From positions 19,219,528 through 19,283,527 of the forward strand of contig NC_086356.1 of NCBI RefSeq assembly GCF_036324505.1: a stretch of 64,000 bases of DNA, in the 5' to 3' direction. Both the position numbers and the translations under genes were made by a program. Below are positions 32,414-44,899 of the stretch, piece by piece (positions within the stretch are counted from its first letter, which is position 1; each line of letters opens with the position of its first letter). Below the pieces are notes generated by a model. It saw only the letters and a program-made list of their open reading frames with translations, was not told the origin of the DNA and ran no database searches. This stretch comes from Eleginops maclovinus. Its lineage: Eukaryota > Chordata > Actinopteri > Perciformes > Eleginopidae.

Positions 32414-33909
32414 AATGAGGATGGGTGTAAACTATCGGATTGTAATGTAATCTGCCAGTTTGAGTTTGATCCTTTCCTCATGAGAAGAAACGAAAAACAA
32501 TCCCTATCTACTTCTGATAAAGCATTCAGTCATAACATTTTTCACATCGCCTTGTTTCCTGTTGTAATCACACCACGGCCCCCTTTAGTGCCAATCACTG
32601 CACGAGGAGGAGGAGGAAGGCACAGTTTTTTCCTGAACAACAATCGCTCCATTCAAACCTGGAGGTGTAAAGTAAACACAGCTTGCAATCTGCAATCAGA
32701 GATTGGTGTTTCTACATTGGCAAACGTGATGAGGAGAATCAGGTGTGACAGGTAAACACACAGCGTTGCCTAGCAGCCTCGTGATAAGGTGTCTGCGTTT
32801 GTGAGTGTGGGAAAAAAAGGTCTTATCTGTCCACATTTCCATTACAGGCAGGTGTGTATGTTAATGAAAAAGTCAGATAAACTCACACAATCAGTGTTCT
32901 ATAGGGGAGTCAACACAGTACACACACACGTACAGAAACTCCGGAGTGAGAGCCATGTTTATTATCTCCTGCATCCATTAAGTTTTGTGGTTCAAGCTCT
33001 GCACACTTGTCACGCGGCCAATTTCTAATGAACTCTCCGTTTGAGAAATGAAGGAAATAAAGTGGAAGTAGATGAGAAGGGGACACGGAGGTGCTGTGTG
33101 CAGTCTGAGGCGTAATAAAGGCAGGGATATGTATAATGTATTCTCCACTGGCCATGGCCAAAGTCCCTACTCTGTATCATTTTTATGGCATGATCCTTCT
33201 TGGAAGCCACCGCTACACCAAAGGGGAATTCAACTCAGCAACACCCAGGCTGAGGGATTACATGGGTTCACTTTCTCTCCTTCTCGCCTCAGATTTCCAT
33301 CTCTTCTCCCTCTGTCACCATGCACCATTCCTTTCTTTTCACACCAGTCGTTCTTCCTCACCTTGTCTATTCTCCCTTTTCTGTTTCTCTGCTTTGATTC
33401 AGCTCATGTAATCCATTCATCCATTTATGTTGTTCTCTCTCAGGGCTTTAACAGAGGGAGCATGGACAGTGTGGGACGAATACACAAACATACTTTAAGA
33501 ATATTTCTTATGCCCTCTTAGGATGCAATGAGGGTACATGTGTGAAACTCCTGTATGGGCATGTGTGAGCCAATTAGATGAGAGTAGGGCGCCATAGTGT
33601 CACTTTTCTGACACAAAAGCATCACACAAAAGCATAAAAATGGTTGATTTTACTTATTTTGAAAAAACACATGAAAGCCAAACATGGCATTTGCTGAGCT
33701 ATGATTGGACAATTGCTTCTTCTAAGGGGTTGATTAAGGAACAGCCATTTAACAAGATTTAGGTGTCAGCTGCCTGATTGGAGCCAGAACAGTGATTTTG
33801 CATTAAAACAATAAAATTAAATAAATGAAGCATTGAAACCTGTTTCATTGAGATGTTTGTTAAATCATATTTGTTTTTGTTTTTTATCTTCATGTCCTTC
33901 TTTTTTCAG
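32414..33909. other. unassigned sequence upstream of candidate exon
   Basis: No repeat recognised. It ends in a strong polypyrimidine tract and CAG at 33907-33909. A 149-codon plus-strand frame at 33072-33521 has no recognisable domain. Confidence 0.45.
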
Positions 33910-34029
33910 TAACATTGAGGGGAAAGATGTCGATAAGAGAGTGAGCTCCATACAAAGGAGACATGGTGATTTCCTGAACCCGCCATCACCTCCAGTGGCA
34001 CAAATTCACCAGGAAAGCCTAACCCCCAG
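33910..34029 (+). CDS. candidate 120-bp host exon (unknown gene)
   Basis: The interval is preceded by a pyrimidine-rich tract ending TTCTTTTTTCAG (33898-33909) and followed by the donor GTAGGT. It is 120 bp, a multiple of three, and only one of the three plus frames is open. In that frame it starts and ends in phase 2, so it could be skipped or included without shifting a reading frame. The peptide begins NIEGKDVDKRVSSIQRRHGD and continues with FLNPPSPPVAQIH, a hydrophilic, Ser/Pro-rich stretch like a disordered linker. I do not recognise the protein. No second exon was found nearby, so if real it belongs to a gene with very long introns. Chance pairing of splice sites remains possible. Confidence 0.42.
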
Positions 34030-35638
34030 GTAGGTCCTTTTCTGTTTCTGTGGTGGTTTCCATGCCATTTGCGCCGGATACATATGTTCTTAGATTTTCT
34101 GTCCGTCCCATTCTCATGAACACTGGATACCAACTCATCGATTATTGAATTTGTCATTTGTTAATAATAACAATAAGCCACATTAAAAGTTGGTACTCTT
34201 TTCATTTATGGAGCCGTGCAAGTCCTGGCCTGCATTTTCCAAAACACTGTCCTGCAACTATTTGAAAAATAAAAGCCTTGTGTAAACAAATCAATGGATT
34301 CATTTCAAAGAAAAACTGACTTTAAATTTCAAACAAAAATAGGAATTGTTGTGTTAAAAATAAATATTTAAAGACGTTCTCACGCAGGCAGTGAGGCCTA
34401 ACACGAAACAGTTTCAATGACATCCTTTTTCATTTCAGGTTTAGTTTTTAGTTCCAAAACCAAAGTCCTGTCCAGGCTCAAAACACACATCATTCAAATG
34501 AATATTGTAGCACTTCAACAGTAATTTGTCCAGTGCAACTAATTTCCTTGGTATGAAATGAACACTCCCTTTCCCGCTCTCTCACTATCCTATCTTTGTC
34601 ATCTAGCCTCCTCACAATCTTCTCTCTCTAGATAACCTTTTTACTTTTAGATCCAGTTCACTGAATGTGTTTCATTCATGTGCATAGACAGACGCAGTAA
34701 TGTATTCCTGTGTGGTTAGGAAAAATAATCACATGCTCCTCTTTCAATCTTTGGATGTGCTAACAGTAAGACATAACACCTCTGATATGAGCAGGGAGCT
34801 CTTCTCGGTAAGCCATAAACAGCTTCTGAGTGATAATGTATAATAAGGTGGATCTCTACCATAGAAACCTGTTCTGATTAATTGAAAATGGGCAGCTCAT
34901 ATCTCACATTATGAATGTCTCATTAAAGATTTGCAGTGCTGTAATAATGCCTTTTATTGATATTACAATTTTAGATATAAGAAATATATCTTTCACAAGA
35001 ATAAAGAATTATCTGAATGACATTGCGACTAATGATAAACAGTGACTCAGGACTTTTGCCATGGTTCTTTCTCTGAAGAGCATTGCACAGGGTAATAAAA
35101 TGTTGATCATCCTTTAAGCTTTGTCTGGAGAGCAGCCTAAGCCTTGGTGTTTTTGTCTCAGGGTGATGTGGTTGATATATGAAGTGTCACCAGTAGGCCT
35201 CGGTCCCTCCAATCAAATTCCCAAAGCCCCGAGCACAGCGGAGGCTCACTAAATCACCTGGCTGCCCTGTCCTCCGACAAAAGAGTTCAGGCTGCAGCAC
35301 ATTCAGACGTTTTTCAGGAAATAACCTGGTGAATTTGACCAAAAACACACAGGTTGTCAGTATACACATGAATAGATTCTAAAGGAGCCTGATGCAATAG
35401 AGGAACGAGGGGAGAGCCACAGGTTTAGTGTTGAGACTTTAAGAGGGCTGCTTTCATTATGTCAAGCAGCTGCAGAGCTGCTGGTATAGTCACTGTGGGG
35501 CCAATCACAGCAAAAAGCTGGACCACGTAGCCTTGAAGACAGACGAATGTTGCAGGTTGACCAAACAGTGAGAAGCAACTGGACTTCTTGTCCCTGAAAG
35601 CATCTGGTTTTGTTTGTTGTCTAGCATTATAGAAACAT
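34030..35638. other. unassigned sequence downstream of candidate exon
   Basis: AT-rich; no gene or classified repeat seen. If the candidate exon is real this is its downstream intron. Confidence 0.45.
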
Positions 35639-36086
35639 TTAAAGAGGACATATTATGCCAATTATTATTGTATTTTTTGCCTCTCGTGGGACATGTCTCC
35701 ATGCTTTAATATTCAAAAAGCTCGTTATGTTTCTTATACTGCCTGTGCTGCAGCACCTTTTTTCACCCCCTTTCTGAAACCAGAGCCCAGTCTGCTCTGA
35801 TTGGTTAGCTGGCAGGCTCTGTTGTGATGAATCAACCGCTTAGAAATGTACACGTACGTACAATGGATTGGAGCGCTAGCTATTAGACGCGCGATGGTTA
35901 CATAGTGATGTCACTATTACGAAAGTAAACAAAGGAGTCCAATGGTGGCATTTCAGACAGGGTGTGGACGGTGTGGAAGAGAAACTCACTCTTGAGTAAA
36001 CACAAGGATTTTAGCCTTTGCAGACCATTTACATCCGCAAAAGTCTATATAACTACAGGAAAGGGGAAACCCCAAAAAGCCTGTAA
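35639..36086 (+). mobile_element. TTAA-ended element, copy 2 (near full length)
   Basis: Begins TTAAAGAGGACATATTATGC at 35639 and runs through all shared blocks: ATGTCTCCATGCTTTAAT, CTGCCTGTGCTGCAGCACC, CCAGTCTGCTCTGATTGG, the ACATAGTGATGTCACTAT palindrome at 35900-35917, and CTATATAACTACAGGAAAGG near the right end. The right terminus is diverged. Termini in other copies suggest inverted repeats inside a TTAA target, pointing to piggyBac- or Harbinger-like mobilisation; the superfamily is not settled. It has no coding capacity. Confidence 0.85.
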
Positions 36087-38910
36087 GCCTGTTTTGTTTA
36101 CCAAGCCATATCAAGTCATAGGTGCTCAGGGACGATAGTTGTTGTGTTCGGGGGTTTATATTTGCCGCAAGATACTGTATGGCGCATCTAGAATCAAATG
36201 GTTGCATGTGTAAAATTGTAGAATAATCACTTATTCCCTTTCTTGATCTTGCTCCAACTCCTCTTTTAGAAGACAGAGCCAGACAAAATGTGATCATCTT
36301 CCGAGGCTCAAATCCAACGGACCACTTAGAACAAATTGTTTCAAGCAGCGTAACTTCCACCTTAGGAGTGAATCCCTTTGTGGGGACGGTTGATGCATTA
36401 GCAGGGCTTAATTAGAAATGTGCTATCTCAGTGGGGCTTCATGAAATCAGAACAAACACAAGTTAAAACTCAATTGAGTGCCAAAACGCAAGAGCTCTCT
36501 CTTTATTTCTCTCCTAAAGAAAAAGACTCACTTAGAACATGCACACATTGAATGTGAAGGGTCAGAGTTTAGTTTAGTTTAGTAAATTCAGTAAATAGTA
36601 TTGCTGACTGTATTACTCTCTTCTTGGCATGTTTCCCATTTGTATAGGCTTGTTAAGTTGTTGTTAGCAACAATAGCAACACATATCTTTAAATGTCATA
36701 AATGTTGCTTTAATTCCCTGATCATTAAATCATATCACTTGAGTTTTGTTTGGTTAAATAAGCTTTGCAAAAGAGTATTTCCCCCAAGGCGATTAATTAT
36801 TAAACCTGAGTAGAACCAACAACCAACAACAACAGAAAAGTGTTAGAAGCTCTAGAAGTGTCTGCAGGGCTTTGAAAAACATTATAAAACTGTAATTTCA
36901 TTTTCCTTTATAAAAGTCAAGACAGATGAGTTTATGTCTGATGTACTGAGAGACAAAGGCTCACAGAAATGTTCAAAAAGTTTCACAGAGACTAGTCATT
37001 TCTCTAAAAACAGTTTATAAGTGCAGCTTTTATTCCCTGAACTTGATAGTTTAAACAATTTTAAAATGATTTACTTTTCTAACATGCATTATGAAGCGGT
37101 GAGGAGTCCCAGTTGAAGGCGACATCATTCAATAATCCTTTCACCTTCAGTCCTGGGATAGCTGATGTTGTCATGATTGCAGCACTTTAATGTTGTGTTT
37201 GGAAGGATAATTTTTAATGTTGTGTTTGGAAGAATTACCATAATGTTCTCATTTGCTATGATGGATTGCATTTGCGGAGGCTGCAGTAAGTCTCAGCAAG
37301 CTGTTTTGAATTTCAAATTATTTTAAAAACAAAATCAGCCTTTGAATTCCAGCAGGTACGCAAAATCAGACAGTTGTTGGTTTTGGATTTAAGCACTAGA
37401 GGAAACCTGCGCCTTGTTATTGTCATAGTTTGGGCCACGGTGTTGTTGGGTTTTCTAACATTTTACATGATATGTTGCTGGCATCTGTTGTGATGCAATC
37501 AGATAGTTTGGTTTATTATCCAAACAACTTGTTTAAAATGTTGGTTTTAATCCAATTGCACAATAACAACTGTATCCAAGTATTCTCATCCTGCTGCAGA
37601 AGAAGTCTGGATACTTTAATGGAAGTCATCAGACAGAATTGTTCACATTTATCATTCCTGACTTGTGAGTTTCTGTGAGATAGAAGCCCAGAAAATAAAT
37701 GTACTTCCACAGCCAAACAGCTTTATAGTAAATGGCTGAAAACACAGGGATCTGCATGATAAGCTTTTTCCACTCACGTATTTGTTTGGCAGGCGGGCGG
37801 TTAGGGAGTGGACGGGCAATGAGGAGGATTTCGGGCTCCAGCTCGGAAGATTTTCTCTTCTGCAGGAAACATCAGAGCCAGCGCAGAGCAGGAAGCCAGA
37901 ACATTTCGTCTTTGACTCAAAATATTATCAGGCCATGGCTGCAAACTTACTTAAAGGTTTCGAGAGCAGACTGTTCATCAGGACCCATCTCTGTCTAACA
38001 CAAATGTGTCCTCTTTTTTTTTATGAGAGCTTATATCAGTGCTGTCCTGACTAAGTTTGATGCAGCTGTGCTTAAATTGCAGTCAATTTTTCTGTTTGCT
38101 TTGCTTTACTCTTTTTTGAAAACACACGTGGTTTAACTTGTGAAATGAAACCATTCAGGAAAAAGAATCCATGAATGATGATGTTCATTAAAAAGGTGGG
38201 CGCTTATAGCTGTTAGTAACTCCTCTGTGTTTGTGTATGTTGTTTGCTTTATCCTTGCACATAACAAGCCTTAGCTCTCGTATGGATTGACACTTGGCAG
38301 TGTCACAAGACCAGTGGATCACAAGCTAATGCGTGAAAATGTAAGTGTGGGGGTTATGTGTCAGAAAGCTGTTTTTAAACCGCTATGTACTGGTATTTAT
38401 TGGGGTCATGAGAATGCGAGCTAAGAACGTTTGTATGAAAATATGTATTTGTACTTTGGATAAAGATCTTATACAACTTCGTTATCCATATTGTGTATTT
38501 ACACAGGATCTTTTATAACAACACGCATCTCAAAGTGTGTACAAACAAATTAGATCTGGGTTTTTTCAGACAGAATATACTCTCTTTAGGAGGTCACGGA
38601 AAAGATTTCACTACTTGTTGATCTATTTATGTGAGGAAACTGGAAAGTGGGTTACAAGATCTGCCCTCGATCACACCAGAATATATCCAGAGTTCATGCC
38701 AGTTGAAGCAAGATATGACCCCCATTGTTTGCCTGTTCCCTGGCCATTAACTACATTTAGAAAAAGAGCTCTTAATGAGGAAAATAATGCACAAGAACTA
38801 CAATGGATTGGCTTATTTGAAGTGAACCCAGCTTCAGCATCAGCTAAATGAAATGTAAAAATGTTAATGTAGTGTAAAATGGATGATTGCTTGAAGCTTT
38901 CTCCAGAAAT
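36087..38910. other. unassigned sequence
   Basis: No classified feature. A GC-richer open stretch at about 37780-37930 follows an acceptor-like TTGTTTGGCAG, but has no matching donor or recognisable protein. A 104-codon plus-strand frame (38537-38851) also lacks recognisable domains. Confidence 0.45.
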
Positions 38911-38916
38911 ACTCAA

Positions 38917-40600
38917 CTTCAAATTCGATCCTCAGATTTATGTCGCAGAGATGTCCAGTAATTGTTTTTTTTATCTCTCTCATCTAAATAGCACTTTATT
39001 GGGTCCCATTGCAAATCTAGCCAAGTGACAAATCGGTAAATTGAACAATTGTTGCCAAAGTTAAATTCATTGGGACGGAGACTCTCTCATTTGAAGTAGA
39101 CGCAGTGTTAGCAAAAACAAATTCAACATTAACCTTGATCATAAACAATCAACTTCTCCATTAACTGTAGGGGTAGCTTAACAATGTTTATAAGATCAGT
39201 TTCCCAGAGTAACATTAAAGATTTTTCTCTTTATTGTCAGTTGTTTAGCTCTCCATTGAAAAGCTGATAGCTTGGCCTGAGTAAAGGATAAACCCTTGCA
39301 GGTGAAAGGCAAGGTTTACAATCATTTATTCATGATTTCTCTGTGGGATCGGTCCGTTAACAATTGATTCCTTTGGCAGACTGAAGTCAAAGAAAAAAAA
39401 CACGAGGAAAACTTGTCTGACCCGAGACAGCCAGAATGAGTCTCTGTCTCTTTCTTTTCCTCTCCCACATTAGTTTGATCAATAACACTGACACACACAA
39501 ACATCAGGGGTAATCCATCAGCCTCGTACCAGCTCACAGATAGAAAGGAGGACATCAAATATTAACGCCCACAACTCCTCCCGGCACACAGCACAACTCT
39601 GACACATACAGTGCAGTGAATAATTGAAACTCTTCAGCAACTATACATCTCAAACCACTGACTCACACCCACAGCTGCGGACGGTCAGGTTAGGTAATCA
39701 GAGCTGCAGTCTCATGCTGAGCTCACTTCCACTTGAAAATCCTCCGTAGAGTCCAATGGTTAGAAACAGCACCGAAATCAAGTGATCTCAAAATTTGTTT
39801 CGGTGGTAATTTTGTTTATGTGTGTCTGGCTTAAGTAAACGTGTTCATCATGCATCTTAATAATGACAGCATTGTACTTGATTAATGGTGCAAAAAAGCA
39901 GTCAGATAATTGGACTGATTGCAGATAAAGCAACAGTTTATTGGATTTTTTAAATGAACCTAGCAAGTTGGCCTTTCCACTGATTGATTCCCTAGCAACA
40001 GCGCAGGGATGGTCACATGACACAGGTCACATGACTCCCTCTGGTCCCAAAATACGTTTCTGCCCCACACACAATCATGACAAGTGAACTTAAAGGGCAA
40101 GCAGAGATTGCAGACCCCTGCCATGCCAAAATATAAAAATAATGCTTGATCTATTTATTTGATCCTCAGATTTCAATGTGAATATGTCCCAGATATCTCC
40201 AGTCACAGTTTTTCTTACTACTGTCTCCTCTAAATAGCTTTTCCTTGGGTTCCTCAGCAATACACAAGCTGAGTGAGAAATCGATCTGAAGGATGGTCGT
40301 TAAGAAAATCGAAGGACTTACATACAAAAAGAGATCAAATGATAAAGCAAGCTAAAGCAACAGGTTAGAGAGATTATCTTAACCACTTTCTTTCTCCTTT
40401 TTTTAGTGAAGGTACCTAGAAACTTTTTTTAGTGGACTATGAAAGTTGGCCTTTCCACTGACAAACTCAAAAATTAAAGTGTGTGAAGATGTTTTGCTAT
40501 AGTGGCCATAGTTGGTGTCACAGCTCACATGACTCGCATGGCCCTGACATACTTGTTCTCCCCTACAAATAGTAATGACAAAACTTGAAGGGCATTTGGA
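38917..40600 (+). repeat. diverged duplicated blocks (two kinds, two copies each)
   Basis: Block B at about 38917-39050 and 40159-40290 shares GATCCTCAGATTT, a GATGTCC/ATCTCCAGT stretch and CATCTAAATAGC/CTCTAAATAGC. Block A at about 39930-40110 and 40400-40590 shares GTTGGCCTTTCCACTGA, TCACATGACTC and AATGACAA...CTTRAAGGGCA. The order is B, A, B, A, as left by an old tandem duplication of a unit, with later insertion in the first copy. Divergence is high. Confidence 0.6.
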
Positions 40601-42695
40601 TGGGTGTCAGTGTTAATAAGTGAAAAAAAGTCTGTGTACCTTTATTTTAGATTGGCTCCAATGTATTGCTTTTTTTTTGGCCTATGCTACCATATTTCAT
40701 CAAGTTTCAGAAATCAAACATCAGGCTTCACACACAGACGGACAAGTAAACCTACAGACAAAAGCTACATGGTGGAGTTTTAAATTCAAAATTGGCATTT
40801 ATTTTTAGCGTGGCAAAGCATAGAGCAGCTTCTTAAACCTGCTACATCACGTCTTGCAGTATGGTCCAAAGACTCAGTGAGCCCTGCTGCAAGATCCAAG
40901 GGTTGGTTGTGCTCAACAGTAAATCTATAAATAATTAACGTTTGGAAACCTCCGACAACAACAGGTGCACGGAAAACTTCCTTCACGTAACAGGGTTCTC
41001 ATTGTATTAAACCAACCTGGCAGGATTTCACACAAGGCTCCTTGTTAATTTGCATGAAGATGATTCACAGGGATACTGAAGAACAATGGACCTGCACTGC
41101 ATTCCGCCTCACTACACAAACAAAAGGAGGAAGAAGTTCCAGGATGTATTAATACAGATGGTACAGTTCCCACCTTCATTACACTCATCTTCTTCGTTCA
41201 AGGCTTTTCTAAATTGCAAATGCTATTCTAACGTTACAGTATATCCCTCTGTGTCAACAAGATGACAGTTTGTTGACATCTGCAGCAACATGAGCCAAAT
41301 GGCTAAAGAGGGTAGGCGGAGGGGTGTTCCAGTGAGAGAAAAGGTGAGACAACAACCCTCACCCCTTCCAATTAAAAGGCAGCATGTTTTGGAAGCTCTC
41401 ATTGATAAAACCCCATCACAACATGAAGTAAGCAGGTTTTTAGTGCTCATTCTTAAGGTGCAGCACCCTGCACACACATCCCATTTGAGAAATCAACACG
41501 TCTACATTTCTGCACAATTACAGTTCATTTTCTCACATGCTAATTTTTATGAATGAGCCATATGGAGGGCTCTGTTTCCTCATCAAAAGTGTCATGGCAG
41601 TGGAGGATTAACCAGGGGAGGTATGGGTATGTTTGGGTGTCTTCAGAGGATGGCCCCAGGCCCTCTCCCAAAACATATGTGAGTGATTATGACAGATGGG
41701 GCCCTGGACAGGGCTGGAGGAGGCGGGTGATGTAATGTCAGGTTTTGGAGGCGTTGCTTCTTTACTGATGTATTGTTGGAGTGAGTAATTTGGCTCGAAT
41801 AGTTTGTTTGTGACGAAAACATCAGCTCTGTCCGTCTTTTTCTCTATAGCCGCCCTCATGCAATCCCTTTCTGACTCAGAGCTTTATGGTCTTGCATGCA
41901 AAAGACTGGAGTAATGTTTTTCTGATGACATTACCGCGTGCAACTCTAATCCCAAGTAAATACTGTTTTTTGGACCATAAGTCAACCATGTTGTTGTTGT
42001 CTGATCATTATTCACCTACTTTTTCATCTTCCAGATCAAATTACTAAATGAATTGCACATTTTATTTGTCATTCACTTTTAATGATCAGTTTTATCTTTA
42101 AAGTATTAGCGATAACTGTTAACAGTAATTGCCCATTTCTGTTTAGACCAAATGGCAAACATTATATTCATACAGAACTCAAATGGCCTTGTACTGGCGA
42201 TTACATTCCAGCATAAAAGATTTTCAAAAAGATGCATCATTCATTTCAAGACAGATCATCGATGTGATTATAACTCTTCTAATCGACCACATTAAAGCTT
42301 TGCATTAACGTTTGTTTGTAACAGCCAGAATACTCTTTCGCCAATTCCTACAAACTGTTGCTTAAAGGTAGATTGCAAGACTTTAACAATTTCAATTCCA
42401 GATCTGAACGAACTGTGAAAAAGTTGCCATTTGTGGGATGCTTATACTATTGGGACTTATGTGTGAGGAATACTGATGCTAAATGTATTCTCTAGTTAGT
42501 GTTATCAGCTGATGGAGTTTGCTAGTCATGGAGATGGATGCATTAACATGCTATCATGATTTATAACACATGTGGCTTCTGCTCTGTTGTGGCTTAAAAG
42601 TGAAACTTTTCCCAAATTCTAGTAAGTGGCTGCAGATTTAGAGGCATAACATCTGCTTTTATTTCTGTGTTGAGTGTTTTACCTTTGCCTCAAGA
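40601..42695. other. unassigned sequence upstream of hAT element
   Basis: No gene recognised. The segment at about 40700-40760 (CACACACAGACGGACAAGTAAAC) resembles text recurrent in old fish repeats. 41280-41740 is GC-richer, without a recognisable protein. Confidence 0.45.
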
Positions 42696-42703
42696 CATTA
42701 GAT
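42696..42703. repeat. 8-bp target-site duplication of the hAT element
   Basis: CATTAGAT sits immediately left of the element and recurs unchanged at 45191-45198 on its right. The identity of both copies shows that both ends of the insertion are intact. Confidence 0.95.
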
Positions 42704-42719
42704 CAAGGGTGCCCAACCG

Positions 42720-42807
42720 GTCGATCGCGGTCTACCAGTCGATCGCGGTCTACCAGTCGATCGCGGGGTACCAGTCGATGGCGGGCTGAGTTCCAGTCGA
42801 TCGCGAG
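42720..42807 (+). repeat. subterminal 18-bp repeats of the hAT element
   Basis: Tandem units GTCGATCGCGGTCTACCA at 42720 and 42738 are identical; a third (42756) and a fourth (42774) are variants, and a partial fifth starts at 42796. Each holds a CGATCG palindrome and several CpGs. Arrays just inside the terminal repeats are typical transposase binding sites in hAT elements; binding here is inference. Confidence 0.88.
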
Positions 42808-43070
42808 AAAATGTTGTGTGTAGGCTATTCTCCTACTGTTGTGTAAAATAGGCCTACATTAAAACTTCCAACTTAAAACATCTTAAATAGGCACAATGAA
42901 CTGCTGATCGCGTGAAGCAGTGTGTAGATTTGTACAGCTATAGTAAAGGTAGATCAGGCATAATCAAAGACGCGCTTCTTTCTATCTGTGCGCGCAGGGT
43001 ATGGTTGCTAGGTTCTAACTAAGGACTCGGAAGGGCGCGAGAAGCTTGACTAGAGCGAGTGGATACTACC

Positions 43071-44899
43071 ATGGCAGCAGAAGCTAAAAAATCTAAAACT
43101 TATCATTTTCATTCAGAGTGGGAGGAGGATTATTTTTTCATGTATTCGAATGCCAAGTCCATCTGTCTTATCTGCAGTGCAAATGTGGCTTTACCAAAGA
43201 AAGGGAATTTGGAGCGGCATTTCAAGACGGTCCACAAGAGCTACGATACAAACTTCCCAGCTAAATCACCACTGCGCGCCCGAAAAGTCAAGGAATTGAA
43301 AAGTCAGCTAGCAGCACAACAGTCCATTTTTACCAGGCCCAATACCACGAGTAAGGCTGCAACCACAGCTTCTTATCGTGTCTGTCGTGTTCTTGCAAAA
43401 GGAAAGAAATCTTTCAAGGATGGTGAGATTGTGAAAGAAGCGTTCATGGAAGCCGCAGATGCGCTTTTTGCCGATTTTAAAAATCGAAAGGAGATTGTGT
43501 CTGCTATTCAGGATGTGCAGCTATCAAGAAATTCTGTTACACGGCGATGCGAGGGAATGGCGGAGGATGTTGAACAGCAATTGAGGAATGCTATTGACAC
43601 GTGTGAGTGTTTTTCTCTGCAATTTGATGAATCCACTGATGCTGTGGATGTGGCTCAGCTATGTGTGTTCATTAGAATGGTTTTTGACAATATGAGTGTA
43701 AAAGAAGAGCTGCTGACCATTTTGCCTTTGAAAGGGCACACAAGAGGCACAGATATGTTTCAGGTTTTTATGGAATTCGTTAGTAAGAGCAAGTTGCCCC
43801 TCTTCAAACTCATCTCCATTACAACCGATGGGGCTCCAGGAATGATTGGACGTACTGCTGGGTTCATTGGATTGTGCAAACAGTCTGAATCTTTCCCAGA
43901 TTTCCTGAATTACCATTGTATAATTCACCAGCAAGGATTGTGCGGGAAGATTGTAAACATGAAAGACGTGATGGATGTGGCTAACAAGATTGCCTGTTCT
44001 GTTCGGGCCAGGAGTCTGAAGAGGCGATTGTTTCGTGCACAACTGGAGGAGACCCGTGCAGAACACACAGATCTGCTGCTGCACACAGACGTAAGGTGGC
44101 TCAGCAGAGGTACATTTCTGGAACGGTTTTCTGAATTGTTGCCCGAAATTAAAGAATTTCTGAAACGTTCAAACCATGCTGAGTATGCACAGCTAGAAGA
44201 CAGTCAGTGACTCTTGGATTTAGCCTTTCTTACTGATCTGACTGACAAGCTCAATAACTTGAATCTAGAGCTGCAGGGTAAGAACAACCACATAATCACC
44301 ATGATCAGCTCCGTGAACACCTTTAAAAGCAAGTTACAGCTGCTATCAAGCTGGTTGCAGTGTGATCTGCGGAACTTTCCACACATGGACATGGAGCTTG
44401 AGAGTGCACGTCATGATGATCAAGTGCAAAGCATCTTGTCAGAATTTGACAGGCGCTTTACTGACTTTGCATCCATTGAGCCTGTTGTCAGCTTTCTCAG
44501 TTTTCCATTTGGGGAGAATATAGATGTGGATTGTAAAACGTCCAAAGTGGCATCACTCTTCAACCTGGATAGCGGTGCTATTGAAAATTAGATCCTCACA
44601 CTAAATAATGACATTGAGCTCAAATCAAGAGCTACAGCTGACACAAATGTCCAATTCTGGAATCTAATGCAGAAAGAGAAGTACCCCAACCTCAGACAAA
44701 CTGCAAAGAATTTGACTGCACTTTTTGGATCAACATATTTGTGTGAGTCTGCCTTTTCACATAATAAATCATTAAGTCAAAACACAGATCCACCATGACT
44801 GATGACCACCTTGCAGCCTGCTTAAGGCTGGCACTCAGCTCCTACTGTCCGGACTATGAGAGACTAGCTTCCTCCTCTCAGTGCCAGAAGTCCCACTAA
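43071..44899 (+). pseudogene. hAT transposase, GTF2IRD2/ZBED-like, with three lesions
   Basis: Encodes the cut-and-paste transposase of the surrounding element. The chosen ATG (43071) has a strong context (ACCATGG). The first 379 codons are open: a BED-type zinc finger (Cys32, Cys35, His50, His55), a linker, and the RNase H-like core with FDEST (Asp186), TTDGAPGM (Asp253), a CxxH motif (Cys283, His286) and DVRWLSRG. An in-frame TGA at 44208 ends the frame. The same frame resumes to a TAG at 44589. The C-terminal hATC dimerisation region follows (YPNLRQTAKNLTALFG, LCESAFS), after which a one-base deletion near 44763-44766 shifts the frame; the tail ends at TAA 44897-44899. The catalytic residues seen are intact, so loss of function comes from truncation. 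Confidence 0.92.

Noticed and set aside
35986..36360. 124-codon minus-strand frame
   Set aside because: It overlaps the right part of the TTAA-ended element, copy 2, and is a by-product of that repeat and its flank.
38537..38851. 104-codon open frame
   Set aside because: Reads smoothly but matches no protein family I know and has no supporting gene structure.
42720..42807. Short tandem repeats as a possible CRISPR array
   Set aside because: Units abut directly with no spacers and lie inside a eukaryotic hAT element, so they are subterminal transposon repeats.
43659..44084. 141-codon minus-strand frame
   Set aside because: Antisense shadow of the hAT transposase, whose plus frame shows the real motifs.
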